A stretch of DNA of 64,000 nucleotides from Corydoras sp. C115 (GCA_019802505.1 JAFMOC010000037.1:5387501-5451500); one strand, 5' to 3'; counted from the stretch's first letter, positions 21,484 through 32,300 are shown. Translations and numbers: made by a program. Notes: generated from the letters alone by a model not told the origin.

Positions 21484-21800
21484 ATGTTCAACTTACTCCT
21501 CTACTAAGGTTTGGGGGGGGGTTCCCCATACCCAACCAGGGGAGAACGTTTCAGACACAGGGCAGACACACCCAGGACAATCCATCGCTGGGCACACTCA
21601 CTCACATATATACACACACACTCTATATGGAGCAATTTAGAGCATTCGGTTTACCTTGAATCCATGTTTTTGGACTGTGGGAAGAGCCGGAGGAAACCCA
21701 CACGGGAGAACATGGAAACTCCACCCAGATTGGGATTCGAACCTGGAACTCCCAGTGCTGAGAGGTGAACGTGCTAACCAATAAACCACTGTGCTGCCCC
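21484..21800 (-). mobile_element. SINE-A copy, full length
   Basis: From CTCCTCTACTAAGG to the head complement ACCACTGTGCTGCCCC. The GGAGAACCCGGAGG block is shortened. Confidence 0.85.
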
Positions 21801-21942
21801 ATATTTAGTCAACTGTAGCTTTTTTACCAAAACATTTTAGGTCAAAATCCAACATTATCATCACATTTGAATCTGGACTGGTTGAGTGGAAATTAAATAA
21901 ACTCCCTATGTTTAGCAACACAGTGCACAAATTTTAGTTTTT

Positions 21943-21954
21943 ATTTTGCCCTGT
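21943..21954. repeat. Target-site duplication, left copy
   Basis: ATTTTGCCCTGT, identical to 22,309-22,320. Confidence 0.9.
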
Positions 21955-22308
21955 GGCGGCACGGTGGCTTACCGGTAAGCACGTTCACCTCTCAGCGCTA
22001 GGGATTCCCGGTTCGAATCCCCATCTGGGTGGAGTTTCCATGTTCTCCCCGTGTCTGCGTGGGTTTCCTCCGGGTTCTCCGGTTTCCTCCCATTGTCCAA
22101 AAACATGGATCAAGTCAATTGAATTCTCAAAATTGCCCCATATAGAGTGTGTCTGTGTGAGTGAGTGTGTGCCCAGCGATGGATTGGCGCCCTGTCCTGG
22201 GTGTATCTGCCCAGCGCCCGAGACGTTCTCCCCTGGATGGGCATGGGGAACCCCACCGCGACCCTAATAAAGGATGAAGCGGGAGATAATGAATGAATGA
22301 ATGAATGA
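21955..22308 (+). mobile_element. Intact SINE-A with 12-bp target-site duplication
   Basis: The best reference copy in the window. The tRNA-like head starts GGCGGCACGGTGGCTTACCGG, with an A box (TGGCTTACCGG, 21,965-21,975) and a perfect B box (GGTTCGAATCC, 22,010-22,020). The body includes GGAGTTTCCATGTTCTCC, GGTTTCCTCCCATTGTCC, a GTGTGTCTGTGTGAGTGAGT segment, CCTGTCCTGGGTGTATCTG and CTCCCCTGGATGGGCATGG. The tail is five GAAT repeats. About 354 bp, with no long open frame as expected. Its RNA would be made by pol III and mobilised by a LINE. Confidence 0.95.
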
Positions 22309-22320
22309 ATTTTGCCCTGT
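22309..22320. repeat. Target-site duplication, right copy
   Basis: Second identical ATTTTGCCCTGT. Confidence 0.9.
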
Positions 22321-22321
22321 T

Positions 22322-22502
22322 ACATTTACATTTGGTCATTTAGCCGATGCTTTTATCCAAAGTGACTTACAAGTATCCCGAGTATTTGGGTTAAAACACA
22401 GGGTTACATGCAGAACCCCTGGAACAATGAGGGTTCAAGGCCTCGCTATACCTGGGTTTTGACCTGGGAGGCCAACACCTTAACCACTGAGCTTCCACAC
22501 CC
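22322..22502 (-). mobile_element. SINE-C copy
   Basis: Starts with the tail complement (CATTTAGCCGATGCTTTTATCC) and ends in the head (complement of GTGGAAGCTCAGTGGTTAAGG). The intact SINE-A sits at its 3' edge. Confidence 0.7.
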
Positions 22503-22639
22503 ACATTAAAAGAGAGGAGTGTTCAAAATAAAATAGGTCCTGCAGTATTTTCAAAAGTCTCCATTTTAGGGGCTGGCATTGCAGGAGTTGGGTGAATGCC
22601 AGATATAAACATGGCAAGCTATGCTTCCCCTCTCATGCC

Positions 22640-22882
22640 ATCCCACTTCTGCTTAGTCCTCTACTAGGGTTAATGGGGTGCCCCTCCATGCCCATCCAGT
22701 GCAGAACATTTCAGGGCAGGGCACTACTTACCAAATAGTGGTGATTTAAAGCAACAATTTCACCTTGAATCCATGTGTTTGGACTGTAAGAACCCAGTGA
22801 AAACCCACAAAGGGAGAACATAGATTGGGATTCGAAGCTGAATCCTCAGCGTTGAGAGGTGGACGTGCTGACCACTACTGTT
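22640..22882 (-). mobile_element. SINE-A copy, old
   Basis: Landmarks CTAGGGTTAATGGGG, CCATGCCCATCCAG, ACCTTGAATCCATG and GGGATTCGAAGCTG remain, with several internal deletions. Confidence 0.7.
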
Positions 22883-22919
22883 CTAGTTCATGCCGCAGAT
22901 GTTTGTGGTTGAGTTCCGA

Positions 22920-23112
22920 GATCCCTGTACTTCCAAACCAAATTAATCAGAAAACACATTAATGGACCTGTGTGCACTTGAAGACACAAAGCAATGTCTT
23001 AAATGCATGATAGGTGCTTAGTTTCATACAAATGGGGCAAATAGACCAAATAAAACACCTGAATGAATTTTTATGAGGTGTGTCCCAGTACTTTTGCCAT
23101 ATAGTGTACCTT
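22920..23112. mobile_element. Tc1/mariner-like element end (MITE-like relic)
   Basis: Ends GAATTTTTATGAGGTGTGTC followed by CCAGTACTTTTGCCATATAGTG. This closely resembles the terminal inverted repeats of common fish Tc1/mariner-type nonautonomous elements. The other end is not recognisable. Confidence 0.4.
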
Positions 23113-24014
23113 TGTTTATAATAATGTATTTGTTTCAGGATTTCATGCAGAAAACCAACCAGAAGTAAAACTTGTTCTATCCCCCTAGTCCACGGAACAA
23201 TAAAGGGCCCTTCTTAAACTGTTCTAAAAAGGTGGTATTATGCAGTTGCATAAAAGACCAGACTAAGTGTTTGATCTCGTATACAGTATATGTGGCAATG
23301 CTACAGAACAGCTCATGCTTTTTAAATTCAGTAGAAAAATAGCATCATTTTATAGTATATGAATTCTATTTTGATTGTGTTCATACCTTCCTTTTGTCAT
23401 TTTAAACTGGCCGATGTACAGAGTTTACTTCACATAGTGACTGGGTTCATTCGACTTTTCATACCCTGCCCTTTGTCTGAACTTTGCTCGTCATCAGAAT
23501 CATGTGACTTCAAACAACTGTCAGCCTCACGCCAAGTCGTGTCAACATTGAAATCCATGCTATGACGACCTGGGTTTTGTTTTGAGAGCAAAGGTTGGCT
23601 CTTTTCAGTGCAAGTAATCTCAGCAACTTTGTGTATATGGGCCTGAAGTCTGACACAGATCTGATCTGCAGCAATGTAACCTCTGATTGAAGAGCAGATT
23701 CCAGTTCATGCCACTTTTACGAAAAACCCTGAGACATCTTTTATTCTGCGTGTAGAAACTAGTGCCGCGTTCATTGAAAAGGACTGTAGCTGAAATTACA
23801 TTTGACATAACTTTTGACTATTCCTCTTTACAGGATCACTTCACACCAGTTTCCCAGGTCCACTCTATCCAAATACTACCAGTTTTCTCTAAAGCTTAGA
23901 TCAGAACCTGAGATGACCATAAAAGGAGCCTTCTTATTTGTTTTAAGTAAACCATAGCTGTATCGATGATCTGCATGTGTAGGAGTTTTGTCCTGCAGAA
24001 GGATCCTGTGATGA
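23113..24014. other. Unique sequence, no gene seen
   Basis: AT-rich, without repeats. Short open frames at 23,359-23,565 (+) and 23,620-23,808 (-) overlap nothing recognisable. Confidence 0.5.
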
Positions 24015-24026
24015 CCCACTTAATTT
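24015..24026. repeat. Target-site duplication, left copy
   Basis: CCCACTTAATTT, identical to 24,374-24,385. Confidence 0.9.
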
Positions 24027-24373
24027 CATTCATTCATTATCTCCCGCTTTATCCTCTATTAGCGGGTCGCGGTGGGGTTCCCCATGCCCATCCAGGGGAG
24101 AACGTCTCGGGCGCTGGGCAGATAGACCCAGGACAGGGCGCCAGTCCATCGCTGGGCACACACTCACTCACACAGACACACTCTATATGGGCCAATTTGG
24201 AGAATTCAATTGACTTGATCCATGTTTTTGGACTGTGGGAGGAAACCAGAGAACCCGGAGGAAACCCACGCAGACACGGGGAGAACATGGAAACTCCACC
24301 CAGATGGGGATTCGAACCGGGAATCCCTAGCACTGAGAGGCGAACGTGCTAACCACTAAGCCACCGTGCTGCC
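24027..24373 (-). mobile_element. Intact SINE-A with 12-bp target-site duplication
   Basis: Full minus-strand copy from the (ATTC)n tail complement to the head complement (CCACTAAGCCACCGTGCTGCC). B box complement GGATTCGAACCGGG is intact. Very close to the 21,955 copy, so also young. Confidence 0.93.
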
Positions 24374-24385
24374 CCCACTTAATTT
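24374..24385. repeat. Target-site duplication, right copy
   Basis: Second identical CCCACTTAATTT. Confidence 0.9.
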
Positions 24386-24678
24386 ATGAATTTAAAATGA
24401 CCTGGTTAAGATCTTACTAGATTTTCAGGCCCTTTGAATAAAAATTTGCCCCACAACATTCCAGTTTCTCCAGAATATTTATCCCAGGGCACGAGGTTCT
24501 TTATAGTGGCGCTATCCTTCGCAAAACAAATTTAAGGGTATCTTCCCTGAAGGCTGAATATTGATTTATCTGACCTTTAAACACCATCCCATTCAAGCTT
24601 TTATATGTCCATCCTCGGTTTGGACAAAAATAAATGATGTATGTTATTTTTCATATATAATATATTGTATAATATATT
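24386..24678. other. Unique AT-rich sequence, no gene seen
   Basis: No motif recognised. Ends in a TATAATATATTG tract. Confidence 0.5.
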
Positions 24679-24898
24679 GTGGCTTAGTGGTTAGCACGTT
24701 CGCCTCCCAGCGCTAGGGATTCCCGGTTTGAATCCCAATCTGGGTGGAGTTTCCATGTTCTCCCCGTGTCATCGTGGGTTTCCTATGAGTTCTCCGGTTT
24801 CCTCCCAATTAAGGTCAATTGAATTCTCCAAATTACCCCATATAGAGTGTGTATGTGTGAATCTGCCCAGCATTCAAAACCTTCTCCCCTGGATATAC
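24679..24898 (+). mobile_element. SINE-A copy with internal deletions
   Basis: Head GTGGCTTAGTGGTTAGCACG with a B box changed to GGTTTGAATCC. It lacks the CACAGTCCAAAAACATGG and GCGATGGATTGGCGCC blocks and stops at CTCCCCTGGATATA. Confidence 0.8.
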
Positions 24899-24916
24899 AG
24901 TATATATGTTATATTA

Positions 24917-25277
24917 TTCATTCATTCATTTATTCATTATCTCCCGCTTTATCCTCTAGTAGGGTCGCGGTGGGGTTCCCCATGCCTATCCAGGGTAGAA
25001 CGTTTCGGGCGCTGGGCAGATAGACCCAGGACAGGGCGCCAATCCATCACTGGGCACACACTCACTCACACAGACACACTCTATATCGGGCAATTTTTGA
25101 GAATTCAATTGACTTCATCCATGTTTTTGGACTGTGGGAGGAAACCGGAGAACCCGGAGGAAACCCACGCAGACACGGGGAGAACATGGGAACTCCACCC
25201 AGATGGGGATTCGAACCGGGAATCCCTAGCGCTGAGAGTCGAACGTGCGAACCACTAAGCCACCGTGCCCGCCGCCA
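24917..25277 (-). mobile_element. Intact or near-intact SINE-A
   Basis: (ATTC)n tail complement to head complement CCACCGTGCCCGCCGCC. The body is nearly the same as the two young copies. Flanks are TTATATTAT-like low complexity, so a duplication of the target cannot be told from chance. Confidence 0.9.
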
Positions 25278-25319
25278 TTTTATATTATATTATATTATAT
25301 TATATTATATTATATTATG

Positions 25320-25371
<52 letters not shown>

Positions 25372-25400
25372 TATATATGTGTGTGTGTGTGTGTGTATGT
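25278..25400. repeat. (TTATA)n, (TA)n and (GT)n compound tract
   Basis: A TATAT pentamer run passes into pure (TA)n and then (TG)n. It directly abuts the head end of the preceding SINE-A. Confidence 0.95.
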
Positions 25401-25429
25401 ATTCAGGTGCATGTGTACGTCGGCTAACT

Positions 25430-25519
25430 GAAGCGTTTTTAACCGGAGATGTATGAATGAGTAATGGCTCAGCATGTTGAGGCGTCGTGCAAATTAGGAG
25501 TGCAATGAGGTGGTTGTGG

Positions 25520-25565
<46 letters not shown>

Positions 25566-25630
25566 GTGCGGGCGCAGGCTGTAGAGCTGGAAGCAAGGGC
25601 TTACCCTGGCTCGACCCAGCCTGGTGAGTG

Positions 25631-25682
<52 letters not shown>

Positions 25683-26040
25683 GCACACACGCACAGAGGG
25701 AGAGAGGGGAGAGAGCGAGACCGAGACTCATCAGTCGGACTCAGCTGTGGAGGCAGTGTGCCCTCTCTTTCTTCCTTTCAACCACCATGGTAACTGCTAC
25801 ATTTAAAAAGATAACCCTGCGTGTGCGTCTGCGTGTGTGTGTGTGTCTGTGTGTAAGTGAGTGCGGGAAGAGTAGCGAAGGCAAGGTGAACAGCCATTAG
25901 CTCGGTCCTCCGCTTCTGTTTAGTACTGCTTTCCTTGCTCTCTTTCGCTCTCTTTCTCGCTCTCTCTCTCTCTCTATCTCTCGCTCGCTCTCGCTCAGTC
26001 ATCCTCTCTTTCTGGCTGCAGTTCTATGACATTAAACATT
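25430..26040. promoter_or_regulatory. CpG/pyrimidine-rich region, candidate promoter or first exon
   Basis: Contains (GT)n (25,518-25,561), a short CpG-containing stretch, (CA)n (25,639-25,690), GA-rich sequence, then CTTTCAACCACCATGGTAAC at about 25,776-25,795. That last piece is at once a good translation-start context and a splice-donor-like ATG|GTAACT. The frame from that ATG soon becomes Cys-Val repeats and has no recognisable domain. A (CT)n tract with CG interruptions follows (25,940-26,000). A gene start here is possible but unproven. Confidence 0.25.
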
Positions 26041-26154
26041 AATGCAGAACCCTTATCTCCCATATCTCCTGGCCACATCCGGGAAAAGCGCCCTGGTTTG
26101 CCATATGGCATCATTCGCTAGGTTTCAGTCGAAGCATTTCGTAAATGCTAAGCG

Positions 26155-26345
26155 GCGTTTAGTCAAAAGTATGTGGACGCCAAACCCTCAAGCGTAGGTG
26201 AGCCCGTTGAACAGTCCATTTTTAAACCCGTAAATTGCCCTCTTTTGCTGCTATAAAAGCCTGCACTCTACTTTCCACAAGATTTTGGAGTGGCATGTAT
26301 TTCCCTTGGTGCTCTGAATGCCACCTGCCACCACATTAGAGTTTT
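26155..26345 (+). mobile_element. Tc1/mariner-like transposon fragment
   Basis: Begins GTCAAAAGTATGTGGACGCC, the familiar end of a fish Tc1-like family. It continues with CTCTTTTGCTGCTATAAAAG and CCACAAGATTTTGGAGTGGC, which also belong to that family from memory. Diverged and truncated, no transposase frame. Confidence 0.55.
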
Positions 26346-26469
26346 AACATCCATTTTACTGTGTGGTTGGGGAAATTCGTAAGTAATGATAAAATCTGCT
26401 TATGCTATTCGAAAGTCTTGCACAGAATTTGGAGGTGTTAGACGTGTTTATCGGTATCGCTCAGTTTAT

Positions 26470-26700
26470 GTGCTTTGGTGGCCTTTGGGTTTTAAAGGGG
26501 GTTGTTCTATGACACAGGGGAACGGCGGCTGATTAAACTGGGAGACAATCGAGATCAAAACTACATTGGTTCTCTTTAAGACTACATGTGTGAATGACAC
26601 AAAGCCGAGGCATTAAAGGTAAAGCGTCAATTACCCAGGGGCTTTAGGGTAGTTCTCTGGTTAATGCTTATTAGAACGCCAGCCAACCTTGACTCGAGCA
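26470..26700. promoter_or_regulatory. Candidate conserved noncoding element
   Basis: Unique, mixed-composition sequence with blocks such as GGCGGCTGATTAAACTGGGA and AAAGCGTCAATTACCCAGGG. Composition suggests an enhancer-like element; no direct proof. Confidence 0.2.
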
Positions 26701-26910
26701 CGTAGTGGGTCTCTCTCTCTCTTTCTCTATCGATCACCCTGTCACCATCCTGCACTCGCTAAGAACGTTTAATATCCTTGACATTACATCTCCTCCTTCT
26801 CCCCCCGCTATCTCACGCGCATGATTTCCTTCTCTCTCCCTCTCTCGCTGGCGTTCTCTGGCCTCACCTCTTTTAACCTGCGCTCATGCACCTTACAGCT
26901 GATGACCTTC

Positions 26911-26948
<38 letters not shown>

Positions 26949-26958
26949 CACTCACTCA

Positions 26959-26990
<32 letters not shown>

Positions 26991-27327
26991 TCTATCTTGC
27001 TTTCATTCTCGCTCTCCATTAGCCTTCTTGCCATCGCCCAGGACTTGAACTGACCTTGTGATTAAATTCACTTCCTCCCTCCCACCTTCCCTCCCGTTCT
27101 TTCTCTGGCATTCCCTCCCTCTCTTTTTCCCTCTTCTTCCACAATCCTCTCATCACATAATGAAGGGAGTGCACAGCAACTCTTCAATGCTTTTTCCTCC
27201 ACTGGGTTTTTGGAGGAAGTGGAACGGGGTGAGGCGTGCACGCACACATTTGTGTATGCCTCTCGCACATGCACTCACACGCCATTAATCGCGACTCACG
27301 CTGCTGACATTTGGAAAAAAGGTCATG

Positions 27328-27389
<62 letters not shown>

Positions 27390-27508
27390 ATTTCTTCACT
27401 CTGTGTGTGTGGTAATGGTAGGTTAGTTGTTTTCCTGTCTGTGTCATGCTGTAGTAACAGGGTGCCAGGCACCGAAACTATTGAAGGCCGTGGGCATCCT
27501 CTTGTGTA

Positions 27509-27551
<43 letters not shown>

Positions 27552-27720
27552 ATGTGTGTGTGTGTGTGTCTGCAGGGAAAAGTGCCCTTCGGCATCTAGG
27601 TGTCAGCCACCCAGTAATTATCACGCCCAGGGAGCGCAGACGGACTTGGGGAATCACTACGATTGCCCACACACATGCATGCATACACACATACCGTTCA
27701 ACATTTTTCTAAACATAAAA
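26700..27720. promoter_or_regulatory. Pyrimidine-rich region with opposed CA and GT tracts
   Basis: Two (CT)n runs (26,914-26,945; 26,957-26,988), long C/T-rich stretches, then (CA)n at 27,330-27,388 and (GT)n at 27,506-27,570. The unique sequence after them (27,572-27,665) contains CCACCCAGTAATTATCACGC. Such regions often surround promoters, but I see no coding exon. Confidence 0.25.
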
Positions 27721-29240
27721 TGATTCTTCTTGGGACATTCATTGTAAAATTATGATGCTGACACAAAGAAAGCAAAGAGTTTATATGTCCTGTATTCACG
27801 AGTTTGGTTTTTAACCTTACACTACTATATGCCGTTAATTAAACCAATGAATTCTAACCCCAGCTAAGGTCAAATTATTATATTTCCTATTTAAACCAAT
27901 TGCTCATTTACCAGCTAATGCTATTTTATGATTTTGTGTTTGGTCAAAGTAAACAGATCATAAAATTTTGAAAAATATTTAGTTCAGAAAACCAAATCAG
28001 TCGTCAAGCTCTGCACAAAGGAGTTAATATAAAATAAAGAATAAAATCCATAAGTCTCTATACACAACACATGGTTCATACACAAATATAATTTCATTTC
28101 AACTAAACTTTTAGTACCAATAGTGCAGCTTTGTATATGCTTAACAATAAACATGAAATAAAAAGTTTTTTTAACACATACGCACTGATGTATTTTCTTT
28201 TTAAAAGTTCAGCGCCATATTTATACCTGTTTTTTTTTCCTCCCTTTTTCCGTTTTGTCCCTTCAATTCTTGCTCTATTTTCTGTAAATAAGCTTTCACC
28301 TGCAGAGTAGATGTTTGTTTTCTATTTAACCAGCAGGTGCTCACCCAGTGTATAGGGTCATGAGAAACAAGTTCACCAGGTGTTTCAGATAAAAGCTAAA
28401 ATGTTAGAATGACGGCAGATGAGTTTTGTTGTAAAATGCGGTTTTCCTAAATCTTATCATTTGGACAATGTCATTTTAAAATTCTTCAGTTCATCAACAC
28501 GAACCTTCTGTTTATATCAGTTTTCATGAACTCTTTCTCTCTTAGTGGCTTAAACATATTTCATACTAGGAAGCTGTTGTGGTAAACTTACCAGCAAATG
28601 ATCATTTAAATTCAAGTTTGCAGTGCATCAAGCTTAACGTGGTGTTTATCAATATTTACATGTAAATTCATATTAACTAAGTGTTGGAATGACAGGCCTT
28701 ATTGTAGCAAATAAAAATGGACAAAATGTTTAAATCACATAGTTTGAACTGATTCCCATAAATAAGAGGTTGCCACAACCACTAAACAAACAAACTCTTC
28801 TTAAGTGATCCATAATTGTGTTATTAATGCAATAAGAATTTGAGAATGTGTACATTATTGTGAAAAAATCACAAAAAAGTGGTGTTAGGCAGAGTACAGT
28901 TACACCTCTATCTTGTGATTTATTCACAATAAAACACAATGTCAAGTGTCCTATTGCTTATATAAAACAGTTACAAATACACTCTAATAAAGAAAACAAG
29001 ATTTGATTAATAAATTAATTTAATGAAAACAAAATCGTTCATAAATTGGTCTTCTGCATGTTATCTAGTGGCCAAATTAAAGAATACAATTTATAAACAA
29101 GTGTTTATCAGGACTCGGCTCATTGTTTGTATTAATCCATATTTAAATGATTTAATATGTATTGTATATCACACATTGATACGAATGTAAAGCGGTGCCA
29201 GAGGTGGGTATAATTGTGTATCATGGCAGGATATACAGAT
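27721..29240. other. Long unique AT-rich stretch, no gene seen
   Basis: About 1.5 kb with no mobile element or microsatellite recognised. All frames are short. Confidence 0.5.
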
Positions 29241-29247
29241 ATATGTA

Positions 29248-29360
<113 letters not shown>

Positions 29361-29369
29361 GTCACAAAG

Positions 29370-31215
29370 CATATATTATTATATATTTATCTATATTATT
29401 GTCACAGCCTCTTTACAGAGTTTTGAGGATGAACCCCCAAAATGCTAACCAAAGTGACGGTGGCAATAAAAAAACTGATGTTTTTTAAGGAAGAAACCCT
29501 TTAAAAACCGAGGCTCAATGGAGGACTCCTCCTCCTCCTTCACCGGTGATGCAGCATCAACAGAGCAAGACCCCCCCACCATGTACAGAACTGAATGTAT
29601 GTAATGACCAGAACTACCCATTTTATCAATTGAAATATGCAAGTTTACCAGCTAGCAAGCTTAGCTATAACCACTGGCAACTGCAACATACCCCGTGGTA
29701 AGCAATGACACAGCTTGAGGGACGTAAAGCAATATATTGCATAGTGTTTGCTTAAAACAAGACCTAACTGTAAGTTCACATATTTTAAGTTTGGTAAATC
29801 ATAGCTTTGAATCTGCCTATGGACGAGAGGTGGCTGTAGATCAGGAGCGAAAGCTCAGCTAATGTCGCCATTAATGAGGAATCATTTGAGTAAATAGAAC
29901 AAATGAGGCAGATTAGAACACCCTCTTATCTCTTTCTTTCTCTGCTTCCCCTCTCTATACCCCGCTCTCTCTTGTACATTCTTGGCACTCCTTCAAGATC
30001 ATCTGATTGCTCATCCTGCTGTCCATAATCTGCCCAGATTCCCACAATCGCTCTCTCGCTCTCTATCCCTCTCTGTAAATTTACTGTAAAATTATAATTC
30101 TTTGTAAAAAATTTAATTTTCCTTTAATGTTATCTATTTATTTCAGGAGAAAACTGAAAATGACATCACAATATACATTGTGCAGAAAAACGTAAAAAAT
30201 ATATAGAAAGTAAGTAATAATGCATTAAAATTATTTTTGTATTCCATTAAACTGCTGCAATTCTTTTTTTTCTATTTGTGCTCAGTCCTTTTTGTGTAGA
30301 ACAAATTATTTTATTATTTTAATTAATTAATTAGAGTTTCTAAGGTCCGGTCAAGTGATGTGCTCATGTGCATGATGAGGTTTAGAATGAAGGCAGGAGC
30401 GATGCAATATTAAAGAAAACGCTGAGTATTAATGGATGGGGTCTGTAATTGTTATTGATGAACCATGAGGTGAATGAACAGAAAAAGGAACTAATGAGGT
30501 CAGAGGGATTGGTTGGTTCTCTGGCACGGAACGCGTGAGGGGTAGGTCTAAGGAGCCGATCCTCATGCAGGTGGTTGGGCACCAGATTTTCCCAGGAGTA
30601 CGGAGAGCTGTGTATGTGTATTATAGAGCAAGAGAGAGAGGGCAGCACTTTCTGTGAAATGTAAAACCTTTGCTCCTGGCCCCTAACCACTTTGGCTCTC
30701 TATTATGCACGCGTGCACACATTTGCCCCCTAAGAACACACACACTACAATTCTCTCCATCTTGGTTTCGTGCAGTTATGTTTCACAGTCAAGAGAAAAT
30801 AATCAATATAAACGCAGCAGCATGAGTGAAACCTGTATGTGTGTGTGCCTGGGTGTGTCGTCAAATAAGATTTTCTCTGTTTCCTCAAATATATATTCAT
30901 AAGGTAAATGTAAAAATAAAGTTAAGATACTGCATTAAAAATAAATAAGAAATACAATGCAATGATTTGCACATAGGTCCCATATTTTATTTCGAATGGA
31001 AAATATTATTCATAAAATGATTATTTACACTATTATCATTTAATGAATAATATCAGCTGATTTATGAATTTAATGTAAGCGACACATCTTCAGTGCTGGC
31101 ACAGGGTATGGTGGCCGTGTGTAGCAGCATCCATTTTTTATTTTAACGACTGTCAAACATCTGGGGAGTAAAGAGTCCAACTAACAGGAGAGGAAGTCCA
31201 GGTTATCATGCGGAC
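29370..31215. other. Unique stretch with possible conserved elements, no gene seen
   Basis: Largely repeat-free. The parts 29,815-29,935 (AAAGCTCAGCTAATGTCGCC; CCATTAATGAGGAATC) and 30,325-30,620 (AATTAATTAATTAG; TATTAATGGATGGGG) have mixed composition with homeodomain-like TAAT cores. They may be conserved noncoding elements. Short CT runs lie at 29,930-30,080. No convincing coding frame. Confidence 0.3.
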
Positions 31216-31221
31216 TCGTCT

Positions 31222-31335
31222 ACCACAAAGCCATGGCTTTGAGATGAATGCCGTTTGTTGTATAACATTGTCTTGCTAAAATATGCAAGGCCTTTCCTGA
31301 TAGAAATAGATGGAGCAGATGTTGCTCTAAAACCT
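31222..31335 (+). mobile_element. DNA-transposon relic, left part
   Basis: ACATTGTCTTGCTAAAATATGC and GCAGATGTTGCTCTAAAACC are landmarks I recognise from a widespread teleost interspersed repeat, probably a DNA transposon read against its coding strand. The family resumes at about 31,638 after an LTR insertion. Confidence 0.5.
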
Positions 31336-31632
31336 CAATGTACTTGTAATGAGAGGTGGGTACAAAGAAGGAGCGGAGACAGGATTTCTCCCGACAGGAA
31401 CGGGCTTTATTACACGCTGCATTCAAATGACATTTAAATCACAACCTGTGTTGTCATGGTGTTGCTCGCCGAAGGTGCCGTTTCTGTGGTCCATGGAATT
31501 TTCTCTCCCTTTGGCATATGATGTCATGGCTTATAAAACTGCACACGTCATCAGATGGAGCTGGATCAGGTGCGCTAATCAAGATCTCCCTATTCTATGC
31601 ATCGGCTCCAACCCCCTCCCCCTCTCGCTTAT
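31336..31632 (-). mobile_element. Solo-LTR-like segment (LTR family 1)
   Basis: On the minus strand: GGTTGGAGCCGATGC, CCTGATCCAGCTCCATCTG, a TATA motif (GTTTTATAAGCC, about 31,529-31,540), a poly(A) signal AATAAAGCC (complement at 31,404-31,412), CCTGTCTCCGCTCC and the end CTCATTACA. The order matches the plus-strand copy at 1.25-1.52 kb. It lies inside the transposon relic, so it inserted later. No clean short target duplication can be read because about 60 bp of the host relic is missing at the junction. Confidence 0.6.
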
Positions 31633-31637
31633 GAATT

Positions 31638-32010
31638 AATGTAAGTCCATACCATCAGCGATTCAGGCTTTAAACTGTCAGCTGATAGCAAGCCTGGTGG
31701 TCCCTTAACTTTTTAGGACACAGAATTTCTCATTTTGATAGATCTGTCCTCAGAATACTTTTCCATTTTCCCTCAGTAAATTATAAAAACGTGATGACCC
31801 AGAAAAGACTGTGGCATTTCTGGATTTTGTTCATTTGGATTCTTTTGCATTGTACAGCTTTAACTCGCAGTTTGTGGCTTGCACTGTGTTCACAGACTGT
31901 AATTTCTGCAAGTGTCCCTGAGCCCATGCAGTGATGTCCAATTGAAAACCATTCCTGTTTTTAATACAGTGCTGTCTGAAGGCTGTCTGAAGGCCTATAA
32001 GTAATAGAAG
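31638..32010 (+). mobile_element. DNA-transposon relic, right part
   Basis: Continues the same teleost repeat: CCATACCATCAGCGATTCAG, AGCAAGCCTGGTGGTCC, TTTTCCATTTTCCCTCAGT, TTTTGCATTGTACAGCTTTA, CTGAGCCCATGCAGTGATG. The order is as in other fish copies recalled from memory. Coding capacity is destroyed. Confidence 0.55.
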
Positions 32011-32030
32011 ACAGTGCTGTCTGAAGGCTG
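31966..32030. repeat. 20-bp direct repeat
   Basis: ACAGTGCTGTCTGAAGGCTG occurs at 31,966-31,985 and exactly again at 32,011-32,030, just before the SINE-B head. It may be a small local duplication made when the SINE landed. Confidence 0.8.
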
Positions 32031-32300
32031 GTGGTTAAAGAACCAGCCTTGCAACCTGAAGGTCATCGGTTCGGTTCCCGGTCTCACCAAGTACTATGGC
32101 TGAAGTGCCCTTGGGCAAGGCACCTACCACAATTGCTCAAACGATGCCATATACAGGGCTGCCCACCGCTCCGGTCGTGTGTGCTATCTTCACTCAGTGT
32201 GTGTGTGTGTATGTGTGTTTCACTGCACAGATGGGTTAAAGGTGGAGGACTAATTCCTCTGTGTGTAAATACAGTAGGCAAAATAAATCACTTTAAATAA
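32026..32300 (+). mobile_element. SINE-B copy, near full length
   Basis: Head with GGTGGTTAAAGAACCAGCC, CCTGAAGGTCATCGGTTCGG (B box GGTTCGGTTCC) and CCAAGTACTATGGCTGAAG. The body is TGCCCTTGGGCAAGGCACC and CTGCCCACCGCTCCGG. A (GT)n segment precedes the end TTTCACTGCACAGATGGG followed by TTAAAGGTGGAGGAC. This is the best SINE-B reference in the window. Confidence 0.8.

Noticed and set aside
21955..22030. True tRNA gene
   Set aside because: A and B boxes are present, but the acceptor arm does not pair and the sequence continues into a SINE body with target duplications.
25784..25900. Coding exon starting at CCACCATGG
   Set aside because: Downstream residues quickly become a Val-Cys repeat; listed only as a possible splice-donor site.
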